DNA of 64,000 nt from Peribacillus muralis (GCF_001439925.1 NZ_LMBV01000017.1:1-64000); one strand, 5' to 3'; positions 1 through 8,817 are shown, counted from the stretch's first letter. Made by a program: numbers and translations. The notes: generated from the letters alone by a model not told the origin.

Positions 1-205
1 ATATTTGAGATTTATCTATCAAAACGGAGCTTTTATCTACGATATTCGAGATTTATCTATCAAAACGGTCCTTTTATCTACGATATTTGAGATTTATCTA
101 TCAAAACTGCTTTTTTTTCTACGATATTCAAGATTTATCTATCAAAACGGAGCTTTTATCTACGATATTCGAGATTTATCTATCAAAACAGCTTTTTTAA
201 TCGAT
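1..205. repeat. 41-bp tandem repeat array, five visible copies
   Basis: Units begin at 1, 42, 83, 124 and 165 and are nearly identical, except for the third, whose second half is reduced to a T-run. Each unit contains the octamer TTTATCTA twice, alternately 21 and 20 bp apart. Because 41 is not a multiple of 3, the open frame across it has no stable repeat at protein level and is unlikely to be a gene. The array runs into the left window edge and may be longer. There are no variable spacers, so it is not CRISPR. Its function is unknown. Confidence 0.9.
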
Positions 206-245
206 GAAATCTGAAATATATTTACGTAAACTTCAGTTAGCGTTA

Positions 246-674
246 TTAACTAAGGCGTCTTTTTAAATCCGAGATTTTACTTTCCAGCTGCTCAAATGCA
301 TCTTCACCTTTATTTAATAGGTGATCGGCTTCTTGTGCAATATTCCCAGCTATACTTAGAAGTGTATTCTCGGCATTTAACTTGGTAATCATCGCTTCAA
401 TTTTCCATTGGTAGTCGTCATAATCGTCATGTATGACATTGAACATGGCATTATATGCATCTTGACGAGCTTCTTGAAAGTCATCCGAGCGCTTTCCTGT
501 CCAGTTTCTACCTAGCTCTGGGTTGTTGATTTTCCTAATTTCGTTAAGACACATACTTTGTTCTGCTATAATATCGTTTTTGGCAGCTATTAAACGATCA
601 ATTTTGATATTTAAATTAGCTTTTTTACTAGAGATAGCAGAGTTTATGTTACTCAATATTTCTGCATAAACCAT
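246..674 (-). CDS. YwqH-like DUF5082 protein (type VII secretion/LXG-associated)
   Basis: A 142-residue, mostly helical soluble protein without signal peptide or membrane segment. The central GRNWTGKRSDDF stretch followed by an HDDYDDY run, and the heptad-like C-terminus, resemble the DUF5082/YwqH family. In B. subtilis that gene precedes ywqI and the LXG toxin gene ywqJ, and such small helical proteins are thought to act as targeting partners for LXG effectors of the type VII (Yuk/Ess) system. A GAGGTG ribosome site lies just before the ATG. Here the gene is followed by the 41-bp repeat array instead of a ywqI/ywqJ pair, so it may be a leftover, or the partner may lie beyond the window. The family call is from motif resemblance only. 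Confidence 0.7.
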   Translation of the reverse strand: MVYAEILSNINSAISSKKANLNIKIDRLIAAKNDIIAEQSMCLNEIRKINNPELGRNWTGKRSDDFQEARQDAYNAMFNVIHDDYDDYQWKIEAMITKLNAENTLLSIAGNIAQEADHLLNKGEDAFEQLESKISDLKRRLS

Positions 675-751
675 AAAATCACCTCAAACATAAGATTTTA
701 TTCATCAACTGTCATATTTTCACACTTACAAATAGTCAATAGAGAACTTCT

Positions 752-1000
752 TCAATCAAACTGCCCTTTACCGTATCTGCACAATAAATCTTCGCGAACA
801 AATTCCCTGCAAGTGGACGATAAAGGTGACCTTTGTGGATGTATTAAATCTCCAAAGGGCGCTTTACCGACAAATTTGACTTCGCCTATAAATTCCTTTT
901 CGAATTCGGCATCAAAACCGGATACCTTTACAAAACAAGAATTATGTCCTGTTGTCATAAAATCTATTATTGTTAATTCATGCTCAAGTCTATCGTTCAT
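752..1000 (-). CDS. hypothetical protein, 82 aa
   Basis: An unrecognised small protein. It is supported as a gene by a strong GGAGGGTAAAGA ribosome site directly before its ATG and by lying co-directionally 77 nt upstream of the DUF5082 gene. The sequence is polar, with no signal peptide or transmembrane segment. It has a glycine- and phenylalanine-rich centre (FIGEVKFVGKAPFGDL) and a charged C-terminus ending RYGKGQFD. It may belong to the same transcription unit as the DUF5082 gene, which would fit an immunity or chaperone-like role. That is only a positional guess. Confidence 0.55.
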   Translation of the reverse strand: MNDRLEHELTIIDFMTTGHNSCFVKVSGFDAEFEKEFIGEVKFVGKAPFGDLIHPQRSPLSSTCREFVREDLLCRYGKGQFD

Positions 1001-1208
1001 TCTTTACCCTCCAACGATGAATGTATCGGTTGCCTGGACCTTACCTATTATTAACTATACCCTTATCGAATGTCCTTGCCCATCTCAACTTACTTTTTTT
1101 CATGCATGATTTTATTAACCTGTTTCTCTGTTGGACGTCCAGGGGAACCTTACCTCTTCAATATAGATTTATAACCTGCTATAATCTAAAGATTGGAGGT
1201 GTAAAAAA

Positions 1209-1619
1209 ATGAAAGAATTCATCGAGATTTTAGCGGAAATCGTTAATAATCTTCACGATTTTATCCTATTTTTTGTGAGTGATACATTAAATTCAAATGC
1301 AACGGACAAAGATCTGCATTTTTGGATTATGGGAATCATTGGTATCCTTATCTTTTTGTTCGTATTATTTTTATCTACAATCATATCCCGGATGCGCTTT
1401 GGGATTACCATACTTTCTTTCCTATATACGTTTACCGTCATGGTGGTGTTGGTATTCGCGATTGAAATACAGCAAGCCCTTACAAGCAGGGGAAATATGG
1501 AATTTCAAGATGCGGCGATAGGCCTTTGGGGGTTCATCGTATTTTTCTTGGTGTTTGCTGTTGCGTCATCTTTGTTCCTTTTGGTAAAGAGGTTTATCAC
1601 GCAATCAAAAAAAAGGTAA
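1209..1619 (+). CDS. small integral membrane protein, unknown function
   Basis: A 136-residue protein with three hydrophobic segments at roughly residues 38-60, 65-88 and 104-127, and a basic tail (KRFITQSKKR) that should face the cytoplasm. The N-terminal 35 residues are amphipathic. A clear GGAGGTG site lies 7 nt before the ATG. It is a single gene between two minus-strand units, so it probably has its own promoter in 1001-1208, which I could not pinpoint. No family was recognised. Its stop codon lies inside the hairpin that appears to end the convergent gene at 1681-2001. Confidence 0.65.
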   Translation: MKEFIEILAEIVNNLHDFILFFVSDTLNSNATDKDLHFWIMGIIGILIFLFVLFLSTIISRMRFGITILSFLYTFTVMVVLVFAIEIQQALTSRGNMEFQDAAIGLWGFIVFFLVFAVASSLFLLVKRFITQSKKR

Positions 1620-1633
1620 CGAAGTGTCACCTT
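1606..1633 (-). terminator. intrinsic terminator for the gene at 1681-2001
   Basis: On the minus strand the arms AAGGTGAC and GTTACCTT enclose a 5-nt loop, with one internal mismatch, and are followed by eight T residues. It overlaps the last codons of the convergent plus-strand membrane gene. Confidence 0.6.
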
Positions 1634-1680
1634 GCTTGGATTACTCCTTATAGCTCTTTTGGGGAAAATGAGATGACTAT

Positions 1681-2001
1681 TCATTCCTTCGGTTTACTTT
1701 CATTATATAAATCTATACTGAATAAATTAAACGAATCGTCTTCGTCATTAGGTTCCCGATCATATCCTGAACTGTCTGGACCATTTTCCCGGCGACGGCG
1801 ATTCACATCCCGTAGTTCGGCTTCCAGAAATTCAGCTTGACCGTGGGATAGCTTGATCGTAATTTCGTTATTTTGTTCGTCTGCAGCCTTCAATAAAACA
1901 TAACTATCCGCAGCATTACGTAAAGTCACATTGCTTAATGTTAAATTCATGTTCGCGAGTTCATATCTTGCCTTCATATCGTAAAAAGAACCTCCACCCA
2001 T
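1681..2001 (-). CDS. hypothetical protein, about 98-106 aa
   Basis: An unrecognised, hydrophilic protein. The middle (residues 20-60) alternates hydrophobic and polar residues, as in a small beta-rich fold. It is followed by an arginine cluster (DVNRRRRENG) and an acidic tail (EPNDEDDSF). Two starts are possible. The first ATG at 2001 has no ribosome site. The second ATG at 1977 lies 13 nt behind a GGTGGAGG, which is longer spacing than usual. It is a monocistronic gene with a terminator just behind it. No signal peptide or membrane segment is present. Confidence 0.5.
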   Translation of the reverse strand: MGGGSFYDMKARYELANMNLTLSNVTLRNAADSYVLLKAADEQNNEITIKLSHGQAEFLEAELRDVNRRRRENGPDSSGYDREPNDEDDSFNLFSIDLYNESKPKE

Positions 2002-2101
2002 AATACCAGTTAAATTGATGTATATTAAATATACTCTACTTCAGGTTATTTAACTATACAAATTCTTTGTTTTGGAATGGGAAAAATCAACTTTGGACGA
2101 T

Positions 2102-2142
2102 AACATGGCCCCTATCCACATGGAAAAGAGCCATGTTTTTTT
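2102..2142 (+). terminator. 8-bp hairpin with T-run behind the sucrose operon
   Basis: AACATGGC (2102-2109) pairs with GCCATGTT (2130-2137) around a 20-nt loop, with a T-run on the plus strand that touches the stop codon of the fructokinase gene. The T-run points the wrong way for the minus-strand operon. It may act as a 3' stabilising stem or end rightward read-through. Confidence 0.45.
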
Positions 2143-3109
2143 AGTTCTTCACGATTACTACTTCATCAAGTGTTGGTAATGCTGAAATGGCTCCAATTTT
2201 CGTACAAGTTAATGCCCCAACTTTGTTTGCGAAGGCTACCATTTCTTTATACTTGGTGTAATCATCAAGAAAAATAGATATGTTTTCTTCGTTGGAAATC
2301 TGGTGTAACAATGCCCCTATAAAGGCATCTCCTGCTCCTGTTGAATCGATGGACTTCACATTGATGCTTGAGATGATCGATTGCTTCTTACCATTTGAAA
2401 CAAGCGTTCCATTTTCACCTAATGTTACGGTAATAATTTTTGCACCTAACTGATGCAACGATGATACAGCAGATTCTAGATCATTTAGTCCAGATATAAG
2501 CTTTAACTCTTCTTCACTGACTTTTACTAAATCTGCCTTAGAGATGGCTCGTTTTGTTCGTTCTACAAACTCTTTTTCTCTGCCTTCCCAAAGATTTCCT
2601 CGGAAGTTTGGATCAAATGAGAGAAAGATCCCTTTCTCCTTTGCGATATCCATCAGCTTAAAATATGTTATGAGTGCTGTACCTCCAAGCATGGCTGTTG
2701 CAGATCCAAAATGTAAAACTTTTGCTGCCATTACTTTGTCAAGATTCAGCTCTTCTATAGTTAATTGTTCATCCGCTCCACGATAAAAGACAAAATCTCT
2801 TTCTCCATTTGCTTGAAGGGAGACGAACGCCATCGTTGTTTGAACCTGAGTATCTCTTGTCACCATCGAAGTATCAACTTTCACTTCTTTCAACACGTCA
2901 ATAAGGAATGTGCCGAATGGATCACTTCCTACTTTTCCAACTAATGCAGCATTTCCGCCTAACTTTGCAATGGCAGCTGTAACATTGGCTGGAGCACCAC
3001 CCGCTCGCTTAACAAAGCTTGAACCAGCCTTTAAGTCGACATCGATATCCATGCAAAAGAAATCGATCAATAATTCCCCCACACAAACGACTAAATTATT
3101 TCCGCTCAT
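2141..3109 (-). CDS. scrK: fructokinase (PfkB/ribokinase family)
   Basis: ATP-dependent kinase predicted to turn the free fructose released by sucrose-6-phosphate hydrolase into fructose-6-phosphate for glycolysis. The 322 residues fit the family. The N-terminal sugar-binding signature [16 protein letters not shown] lies at residues 37-52, and the second PfkB signature DSTGAGDAF at 255-263 carries the catalytic base Asp261. GGAGGAG lies 9 nt before the ATG. It is the last gene of the four-gene sucrose operon, 39 nt behind the hydrolase. Specificity for fructose rests on this context, since related PfkB kinases use other ketoses. Confidence 0.88.
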   Translation of the reverse strand: MSGNNLVVCVGELLIDFFCMDIDVDLKAGSSFVKRAGGAPANVTAAIAKLGGNAALVGKVGSDPFGTFLIDVLKEVKVDTSMVTRDTQVQTTMAFVSLQANGERDFVFYRGADEQLTIEELNLDKVMAAKVLHFGSATAMLGGTALITYFKLMDIAKEKGIFLSFDPNFRGNLWEGREKEFVERTKRAISKADLVKVSEEELKLISGLNDLESAVSSLHQLGAKIITVTLGENGTLVSNGKKQSIISSINVKSIDSTGAGDAFIGALLHQISNEENISIFLDDYTKYKEMVAFANKVGALTCTKIGAISALPTLDEVVIVKN

Positions 3110-3148
3110 CTATCGTCACTCCTCCACTATAATTTCTCAGAAAGGAAC

Positions 3149-4615
3149 TCAGTCATATTTCCACTGTACTGCATCAATTTTTGCTGTACCTTTTTCTGCA
3201 AAAAACTGAATACCCTGGCTTTCCATTTTTGGAAATAAACGTGATGTAAACACCATTTCTCCGTCATTCACAAACACTTCAATCGAAGTGGTATCCATAA
3301 AAATGTGAAAACGTATTTTGTTTTTTGAATAATGCTTTTGACGAATGGATCCATAGTCTTGCGCAAACGCTACACCTGCGTTTGTACGGTCAAGCACAAC
3401 CTTTTGAGTTTCCGTATTAACATAAAGTATAGTTTCTTCCCCTTTACCGACACGCAACCTCAGTCCAGCTCTGTTTGCACTACCTACTTCAACTTCAGCT
3501 ATCATTTCAAAACAATCACCAGAAAGTTCACCTAGATCTCTTACTTCGTTACTTACATTCATAGCCGCCCGCGCTGCTTTTTTTCGTTTCTCCTTTAACT
3601 CATTAACTGGCTGCTGATAAAGAATATTGTCCTTGATGAAAAGCTCTCTCGGGATGGTCAAGCAATGAGCCCATCCTTCTGAATCAGTGGGATACTCAAT
3701 TTCCGGCAACCCCATCCAACCAACAAGAAGACGTCTACCGTCAGGGGATACAGTCGTTTGGGGTGCATAGAAATCAAAACCGGCATCGAGTTCCTGAAAG
3801 TCACCGTGGTCAAAATGATTATTGGTTAATGGCTTTCCTACCCAGACTCCCGAATGATAAATGTTATGGTATGAATCACCTTCAGGCTGCAACCCTTGAG
3901 GGGAACATAATAAAATTCCGTGATTTTGTAAGGTAAAGTAATCCGGACATTCCCACATATAGCCGAAGTCCATTTCTTTCATTCCCATTTCTCCAAGCAA
4001 TGACCAATCGATCAAATCATGAGATTGATAAAGAAGAACACAGCCTGTCAAATTTTCACGTTGCGCCCCTACGACCATATAGAAGTTGTCTTCTACCTGC
4101 CATACCTTTGGGTCCCTAAAATGCTCGGTATATCCATTTGGCTGGCTTTTAATGATGGGTATCTCCCGCTTCGTTATTTTTCCTGATTTGTTCATAATCG
4201 CTAAACATTGAGAAGAATGGCGGTTCCATTCTTCATCTCGCTTATTGCCCGTATAGAACAAGTAAAGTGAATTGTTATGCACGATACCGCTTCCTGAATA
4301 TATTCCGTGGCTTTCAAATGAATATTCTGGTTTTAAGGCTACACCTTTGTTCTCCCACTCGACCAAATCAGAAGATTCTGTATGGAACCAGTGTTTCATC
4401 CCATGTACCGCGCCAAAAGGGAACCATTGATAGAATAAGTGGTAGCTCCCGTTGAACCAAACAAAGCCATTTGGATCGTTTAATAATCCATACATCGGTT
4501 GAATATGATATCTTTGTCGCCATATACTAGCTGATACTGAGTTTTCCAGCTTCAGTCGTTCCTCAGTAGTCATACTTTCATACGTACGATAACGTGCTTC
4601 TTGTGTCCATTCCAT
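3149..4615 (-). CDS. scrB: sucrose-6-phosphate hydrolase (GH32)
   Basis: Cytoplasmic beta-fructosidase that splits sucrose-6-phosphate, delivered by the PTS, into glucose-6-phosphate and fructose. From the preferred start the protein has 488 residues. The five-bladed propeller carries the GH32 triad: LLNDPNG at 44-50 (nucleophile Asp47), FRDP at 166-169 (transition-state stabiliser) and WECPD at 221-225 (acid/base Glu222). A C-terminal beta-sandwich follows. No signal peptide is present, which fits an intracellular hydrolase and not a levanase. An in-frame ATG at 4636 exists, but GGAGGGAG sits 6 nt before the ATG at 4615. It lies between the IIBC gene and fructokinase. Confidence 0.92.
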   Translation of the reverse strand: MEWTQEARYRTYESMTTEERLKLENSVSASIWRQRYHIQPMYGLLNDPNGFVWFNGSYHLFYQWFPFGAVHGMKHWFHTESSDLVEWENKGVALKPEYSFESHGIYSGSGIVHNNSLYLFYTGNKRDEEWNRHSSQCLAIMNKSGKITKREIPIIKSQPNGYTEHFRDPKVWQVEDNFYMVVGAQRENLTGCVLLYQSHDLIDWSLLGEMGMKEMDFGYMWECPDYFTLQNHGILLCSPQGLQPEGDSYHNIYHSGVWVGKPLTNNHFDHGDFQELDAGFDFYAPQTTVSPDGRRLLVGWMGLPEIEYPTDSEGWAHCLTIPRELFIKDNILYQQPVNELKEKRKKAARAAMNVSNEVRDLGELSGDCFEMIAEVEVGSANRAGLRLRVGKGEETILYVNTETQKVVLDRTNAGVAFAQDYGSIRQKHYSKNKIRFHIFMDTTSIEVFVNDGEMVFTSRLFPKMESQGIQFFAEKGTAKIDAVQWKYD

Positions 4616-4692
4616 AATTTTCTCCCTCCAATTCATAAATTAGTAAAAACGAGCTGCCAAAGCAACTCGTATAAAACCGCATTCATTAATGA

Positions 4693-6111
4693 TTACAAGT
4701 TTTTATTGAATTTTGTTTTAGACAGGAGAATGGTTATTAAAAAAGATGCGATCAGAGAAATACTTACTGCTATTAAAAAGTTTATAACATCTCCCGCTTG
4801 GACAGTAACAAAGCCAATAATACCAGCTGGTCCAGGGGCTACATTCGTGATATGAGCAAAAGCTGCATAAGCACAGCCTAGTGCAGAACCAATCATTGCT
4901 GCGTAAAAAGGGTATTTCAATTTAAGATTCACACCAAACATCGCTGGCTCGGTAATCCCTAACAAAGCTGATATACCTGAAGATACTGCAATGCTTTTCA
5001 GTTTTTTATCCTTTGAAAGCAGCATCGCAGCAAATGTCGCACCACCTTGAGCAACATTGTTACTTGCTACAAGTGCAAGCAAGAAAGAACCACCCCCTGC
5101 AATTAGCTGAATATCAACAGGGAGAAGACTGTGATGCATACCTGTCAATGTTAGCGGTGCCATGATGAATCCAAAAATGGCACCTCCAAACATGCCTAAT
5201 GTATCATAGATCCAAACCAACCCATCAGCCAATAAGTCCCCGGCTGACCTCATAATGCCGCCTACAATCGTAAAGGTAAGAAAACTTGTAATAAAAACAG
5301 CCAATAAAGGCGTTAATAAGTTATCTAGTGCAGATGGAATGATTTTACGTAAATTCTTCTCGGTCCATGCCAAAATAAATGACGCAGCCAAAACCGGGAA
5401 TACGGTTCCCTGATAGCCTACCTTTTCAATGGTCAAGCCAAAAATATTCCAGACTGGAACAGTGTCTTTAAGAACCGCCTCGCCATATCCATAAGCATTT
5501 AACAAATCCGGATGTACCATTATCATCCCAATGACGGCCCCTAAATAAGGATTCCCTCCAAACATTCTCGTAGCTGAAAAACCAATTAAGATAGGAAGAA
5601 AAACAAAAGCAGCATTAGCAAATATATTGATCATATTGGCAAAGTCGGTCATCTGTGGGTAAATGTCCATTAAGGATTTACCGTCAAAGAATAATCCTTT
5701 AGACGTTAACACATTGTTTATCCCCATCAGAAGACCAGCCGCTACAAGAGCAGGGATGATTGGAACGAATATATCTGACAAAAGCTTCACAAGCTTTTGA
5801 AGCGCATTCATTTTTTTGTCTGCTTCTTTTTTAACCTCCGCTTTAGTCGATTCTGTAATATTTGCCAATTTAATCAGTGAATTATAAACCTCATTTACAG
5901 TACCAGCACCTATAATGATCTGATATTGACCAGAACTGCTAAATTGACCTTTTACTAGTTCGACTTTAGATAAATCTTCCGAATTAACGATTGATTCGTC
6001 TTTTAAAACTAAACGTAGCCGAGTTGCGCAATGTGCCGCGCTCAGTATATTTTCAGATCCGCCGATAATATTTAATATCTGTTGCGCATTTTCTTCTATT
6101 TTATTGTTCAC
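4693..6111 (-). CDS. scrA: sucrose-specific PTS transporter, IIBC component
   Basis: Membrane permease that imports sucrose and phosphorylates it to sucrose-6-phosphate. The order is IIB then IIC: the cytoplasmic IIB domain occupies about residues 1-90 with phosphorylated Cys28 (AAHCATRLRL), followed by about ten membrane segments with the ITEPAMFGV loop typical of the glucose/sucrose IIC family. No IIA domain is fused, so phosphate must come from a IIA encoded elsewhere, as for B. subtilis SacP. A TTG at 6120 is also in frame, but the GTG at 6111 is better placed (10 nt) behind GGGGAGG. The start is only a few nt from the stop of the glucosidase gene, suggesting translational coupling. Confidence 0.9.
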   Translation of the reverse strand: MNNKIEENAQQILNIIGGSENILSAAHCATRLRLVLKDESIVNSEDLSKVELVKGQFSSSGQYQIIIGAGTVNEVYNSLIKLANITESTKAEVKKEADKKMNALQKLVKLLSDIFVPIIPALVAAGLLMGINNVLTSKGLFFDGKSLMDIYPQMTDFANMINIFANAAFVFLPILIGFSATRMFGGNPYLGAVIGMIMVHPDLLNAYGYGEAVLKDTVPVWNIFGLTIEKVGYQGTVFPVLAASFILAWTEKNLRKIIPSALDNLLTPLLAVFITSFLTFTIVGGIMRSAGDLLADGLVWIYDTLGMFGGAIFGFIMAPLTLTGMHHSLLPVDIQLIAGGGSFLLALVASNNVAQGGATFAAMLLSKDKKLKSIAVSSGISALLGITEPAMFGVNLKLKYPFYAAMIGSALGCAYAAFAHITNVAPGPAGIIGFVTVQAGDVINFLIAVSISLIASFLITILLSKTKFNKNL

Positions 6112-6116
6112 CTTCT

Positions 6117-7769
6117 TCAAACCTCCCCATCACTTAATTCATAGATAATAGCCTCATACGGCCGTAACTTTATATTTTCAATATCTGAACTAGAGTCAGT
6201 ATAATTACTTATTACTATTTCTACTTCTGAATGGCTGGTAACGGGATAATGAAAATCATTTTCATGCTCATAAAAGTTACAAACAATCAAGAGCTTCTTA
6301 TTGTCTAAAATGCGTTCATATGCATAAATGCTTTTATCCTCAGGATTAAGAAGTTTATACGTACCATACACGAGCGTATTATTATTCTTCCTTAGCTTTA
6401 TTAGTTGTTGATAGTGAAAGAAAATCGAATTTGAATCTTTGATGGCGTTTTCAACATTAATAAAGGTGTAATTCGGATTAACTTTCATCCATGGTTTTCC
6501 TTTTGAAAACCCTGCATGATGAGCATCGGACCACTGCATCGGGGTTCTCGCATTGTCTCTTGCTTTCATATAAAACGATTTCATGATTTCTTCTTCATCA
6601 AAACCTGCAGCCATTCGTTCTTTATAAATATTTTGAGTTTCAATATCAATATAATCTTCAATGGAGGTAAAAGCTGCATTAGTCATGCCAATTTCTTCAC
6701 CTTGATATATATACGGAGTACCTTTCATCCCGTGTAAAAGCGTTGCCAACATTTTTGCCGATTCCACCCTATATTGACGGTCATTCCCCCATCGAGATAC
6801 GATCCTTGGTAAGTCATGGTTATTCCAAAATAAGCTATTCCATCCTTCTTGATCTAGAGCATTTTGCCATTTACTTAATACATGTTTTAACTCTACCAAT
6901 TCTAGCTTCCTTAAATCCCATCTTTGCTTCCCTGGTATTTTATCCAATTGCATATGTTCAAATTGGAAGACCATATTTAATTCTTTTCTTTTGGGGTCAG
7001 AATATAATTTAGCATTCTCTGTCGTGACTCCCCATGTTTCCCCAACTGTGAGTAACTCATGGTTTCCGAAAGTATTCCGATACATGTCTTGTAAATAATC
7101 ATGTAACTTCGGACCATTTTCTTTTATTAGATTATCGGGTTCCTTCCCGATTAAATCAATCACATCCATACGGAAACCACTTATGCCTTTATCTATCCAG
7201 TAGTTCATCATGTCCCAAATACTATTTCTCATTTCTGCATTTTCCCAATTCAAATCGGGTTGCTGTTTGCTATAAAAATGTAAATAATATTGGTTTGTAT
7301 TCTCGTCATATTCCCAAGCTGATCCACCAAAATTGGATTTTAGATCATTGGGCTCCTGACCATTCACCGGATCACGCCAAATATAATAATCTCTATAAGG
7401 ATTATCTTTCGATTTTTTCGCTTCAATGAACCAAGGATGCTGATCTGAAGTGTGGTTTACTACTAGATCCATAATGATCTTAATACCTCGTTTATCACTT
7501 TCGAGTAGCAATTTTTTCATTTCTTCCATGGTTCCATACTCAGATAGAATCGAATAGTAATCACTAATATCGTACCCATTATCTACATTGGGGGATTCAT
7601 AAATTGGGCTTAACCAAATAACATCGATCCCTAACTTTTTTAAATAATCCAATTTGAGGATAATACCTTGTATATCGCCAATTCCGTCACCGTTACTATC
7701 ATAAAAGCTTCGAGGATATATTTGATAAATAACACTATTATGCCACCACTTTTGTTGAGTTTCCTTCAC
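6117..7769 (-). CDS. malL: oligo-1,6-glucosidase (GH13 alpha-glucosidase)
   Basis: Cytoplasmic retaining alpha-glucosidase of 550 residues, first gene of the sucrose operon. GH13 landmarks are DLVVNH (101-106), GFRMDV with nucleophile Asp202, VGETWG with acid/base Glu244, and NNHD with Asp319. The residue after the nucleophile is Val203. In characterised enzymes Val there favours alpha-1,6 bonds (isomaltase type), while Thr favours maltose. It may hydrolyse isomaltose or isomaltulose-like sucrose isomers, or sucrose itself as B. subtilis MalL can. The start is a GTG 8 nt behind AAGGGGAG; an earlier ATG is out of frame. Confidence 0.87.
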   Translation of the reverse strand: MKETQQKWWHNSVIYQIYPRSFYDSNGDGIGDIQGIILKLDYLKKLGIDVIWLSPIYESPNVDNGYDISDYYSILSEYGTMEEMKKLLLESDKRGIKIIMDLVVNHTSDQHPWFIEAKKSKDNPYRDYYIWRDPVNGQEPNDLKSNFGGSAWEYDENTNQYYLHFYSKQQPDLNWENAEMRNSIWDMMNYWIDKGISGFRMDVIDLIGKEPDNLIKENGPKLHDYLQDMYRNTFGNHELLTVGETWGVTTENAKLYSDPKRKELNMVFQFEHMQLDKIPGKQRWDLRKLELVELKHVLSKWQNALDQEGWNSLFWNNHDLPRIVSRWGNDRQYRVESAKMLATLLHGMKGTPYIYQGEEIGMTNAAFTSIEDYIDIETQNIYKERMAAGFDEEEIMKSFYMKARDNARTPMQWSDAHHAGFSKGKPWMKVNPNYTFINVENAIKDSNSIFFHYQQLIKLRKNNNTLVYGTYKLLNPEDKSIYAYERILDNKKLLIVCNFYEHENDFHYPVTSHSEVEIVISNYTDSSSDIENIKLRPYEAIIYELSDGEV

Positions 7770-7785
7770 TTTTCATTCTCCCCTT

Positions 7786-7811
7786 TGTAATGCGCTTACA
7801 TTTTAAGTATA
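7786..7811 (-). promoter_or_regulatory. sucrose operon promoter element with cre-like palindrome
   Basis: On the minus strand a TATACT -10 box (7806-7811) has no good -35 hexamer at the right distance, as expected for an activator-dependent promoter. Just downstream lies the palindrome TGTAA-N5-TTACA (7786-7800). It resembles a CcpA cre site but is one base longer than the 14-bp consensus, so catabolite control here is a weak call. Confidence 0.35.
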
Positions 7812-7883
7812 ATGATTACACATTATTACTTCTTGCACTTTTTTGAAAAATAATAACACTATTTTCACATTAGGGGATTTCAT

Positions 7884-8750
7884 ATGAAAAAGTCAGCTTT
7901 AAAAGAGAACTCAATTCATGGTACTGCATCATTTCCATTGCATGTATACAGTAAGGTGAGAGAACGTGATTATCATGTAGGCTATCATTGGCATGAGGAA
8001 TTGGAATTCATCTTTGTTGAGGACGGAGTGATGGAAGTTACGATTAATTCGGAAATGTTAGAGGTTACGAAGGGACAGTTCATTTTTATAAATTCTGGTG
8101 ACTTGCACCAAATCACTTCAACAGGTCCCTCGATTCATCATGCGATCGTATTTCATCCGGATATATTAAATTTTGACTATCCGGATACAAGCCAAAATTC
8201 TATTATTACGCCTATAACTAAGGGATACTTACGTTTCCCTTCTTCAACTCAAATGGAAGAACTGTTAAAGGAATCTATCGTTGATAAGTTAATGAACATT
8301 ATTAAGACTAATAAAATACCATTCGAAATATCTGCATTACGGATTAAAATTATGTTACTGGAAATTATTTTAGCGCTTTTTGAGCGAAAGCTTTTTGGGG
8401 AATTACAAACAAACGTAAAAGAAAAACAAGAAAATATAAAAAAAGTCATGACCTATATCCAAGATAATTACGATAAGAAAATACTACTTGAAGACTTAGC
8501 CTCTCTTTTAAATATGAATAAAAATTACTTCTCGAAATATTTTCATCAGGCAATTGGAAAAACGCCCATTACGTATATAAATGAATACCGATGTGAAAAA
8601 GCAGCCGAGCTATTGAAAAACAGCGATCTGAAAGTCCTTGATATTTCCCTTATGGTTGGTTTTGACAATTTCAGTTATTTCATACGGAGGTTTAAAGAGC
8701 ATAAGCGCTATTCTCCCATTCAATACAGAAAGAAATACATTTTAAAATAA
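7884..8750 (+). CDS. AraC-family transcriptional regulator (cupin plus HTH)
   Basis: A 288-residue regulator. The N-terminal half is a cupin sugar-sensing domain (HWHEELEFIFVEDG near residues 31-44, then SGDLHQI near 72-78), and the last ~100 residues hold the two helix-turn-helix units of AraC/XylS proteins (NYFSKYFHQAIGKTP, then DNFSYFIRRFKEH). It is divergent from the sucrose operon across a 114-bp gap, so it is the likely activator, binding where the operon promoter lacks a -35 box. Better-studied sucrose genes in Bacillus are controlled by SacT/SacY antiterminators or LacI-type ScrR, so this is a less usual arrangement. The effector is unknown. Confidence 0.87.
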   Translation: MKKSALKENSIHGTASFPLHVYSKVRERDYHVGYHWHEELEFIFVEDGVMEVTINSEMLEVTKGQFIFINSGDLHQITSTGPSIHHAIVFHPDILNFDYPDTSQNSIITPITKGYLRFPSSTQMEELLKESIVDKLMNIIKTNKIPFEISALRIKIMLLEIILALFERKLFGELQTNVKEKQENIKKVMTYIQDNYDKKILLEDLASLLNMNKNYFSKYFHQAIGKTPITYINEYRCEKAAELLKNSDLKVLDISLMVGFDNFSYFIRRFKEHKRYSPIQYRKKYILK

Positions 8751-8786
8751 CTTTAGATAAGCAAATATCCTCTTCCGATCGTCACA

Positions 8787-8817
8787 TAAATAAAGAGCTG
8801 CCTTAAAGGGGGCTCTT
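8787..8817 (-). terminator. probable terminator of the DUF3951-like gene
   Basis: On the minus strand AAGAGC pairs with GCTCTT around a CC/GG-containing loop and is followed by TTATTTAT. The stem overlaps the stop codon of the gene at 8803-9024. Confidence 0.5.

Noticed and set aside
1-205. CRISPR array
   Set aside because: The units are contiguous and near-identical with no unique spacers, and no cas genes are seen.
5-214. 69-codon ORF across the left repeats
   Set aside because: It is a translation of the 41-bp array. The unit length is not a multiple of 3, there is no ribosome site, and the peptide repeat changes frame in each copy.
813-1109. 98-aa plus-strand ORF
   Set aside because: It is antisense to the 82-aa gene, which has a strong ribosome site; the plus-strand frame has none.
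7786-7800. Firm cre site in the sucrose promoter
   Set aside because: The palindrome is one base longer than the cre consensus and matches it at only about 11 of 14 positions, so it is kept only as a weak element.
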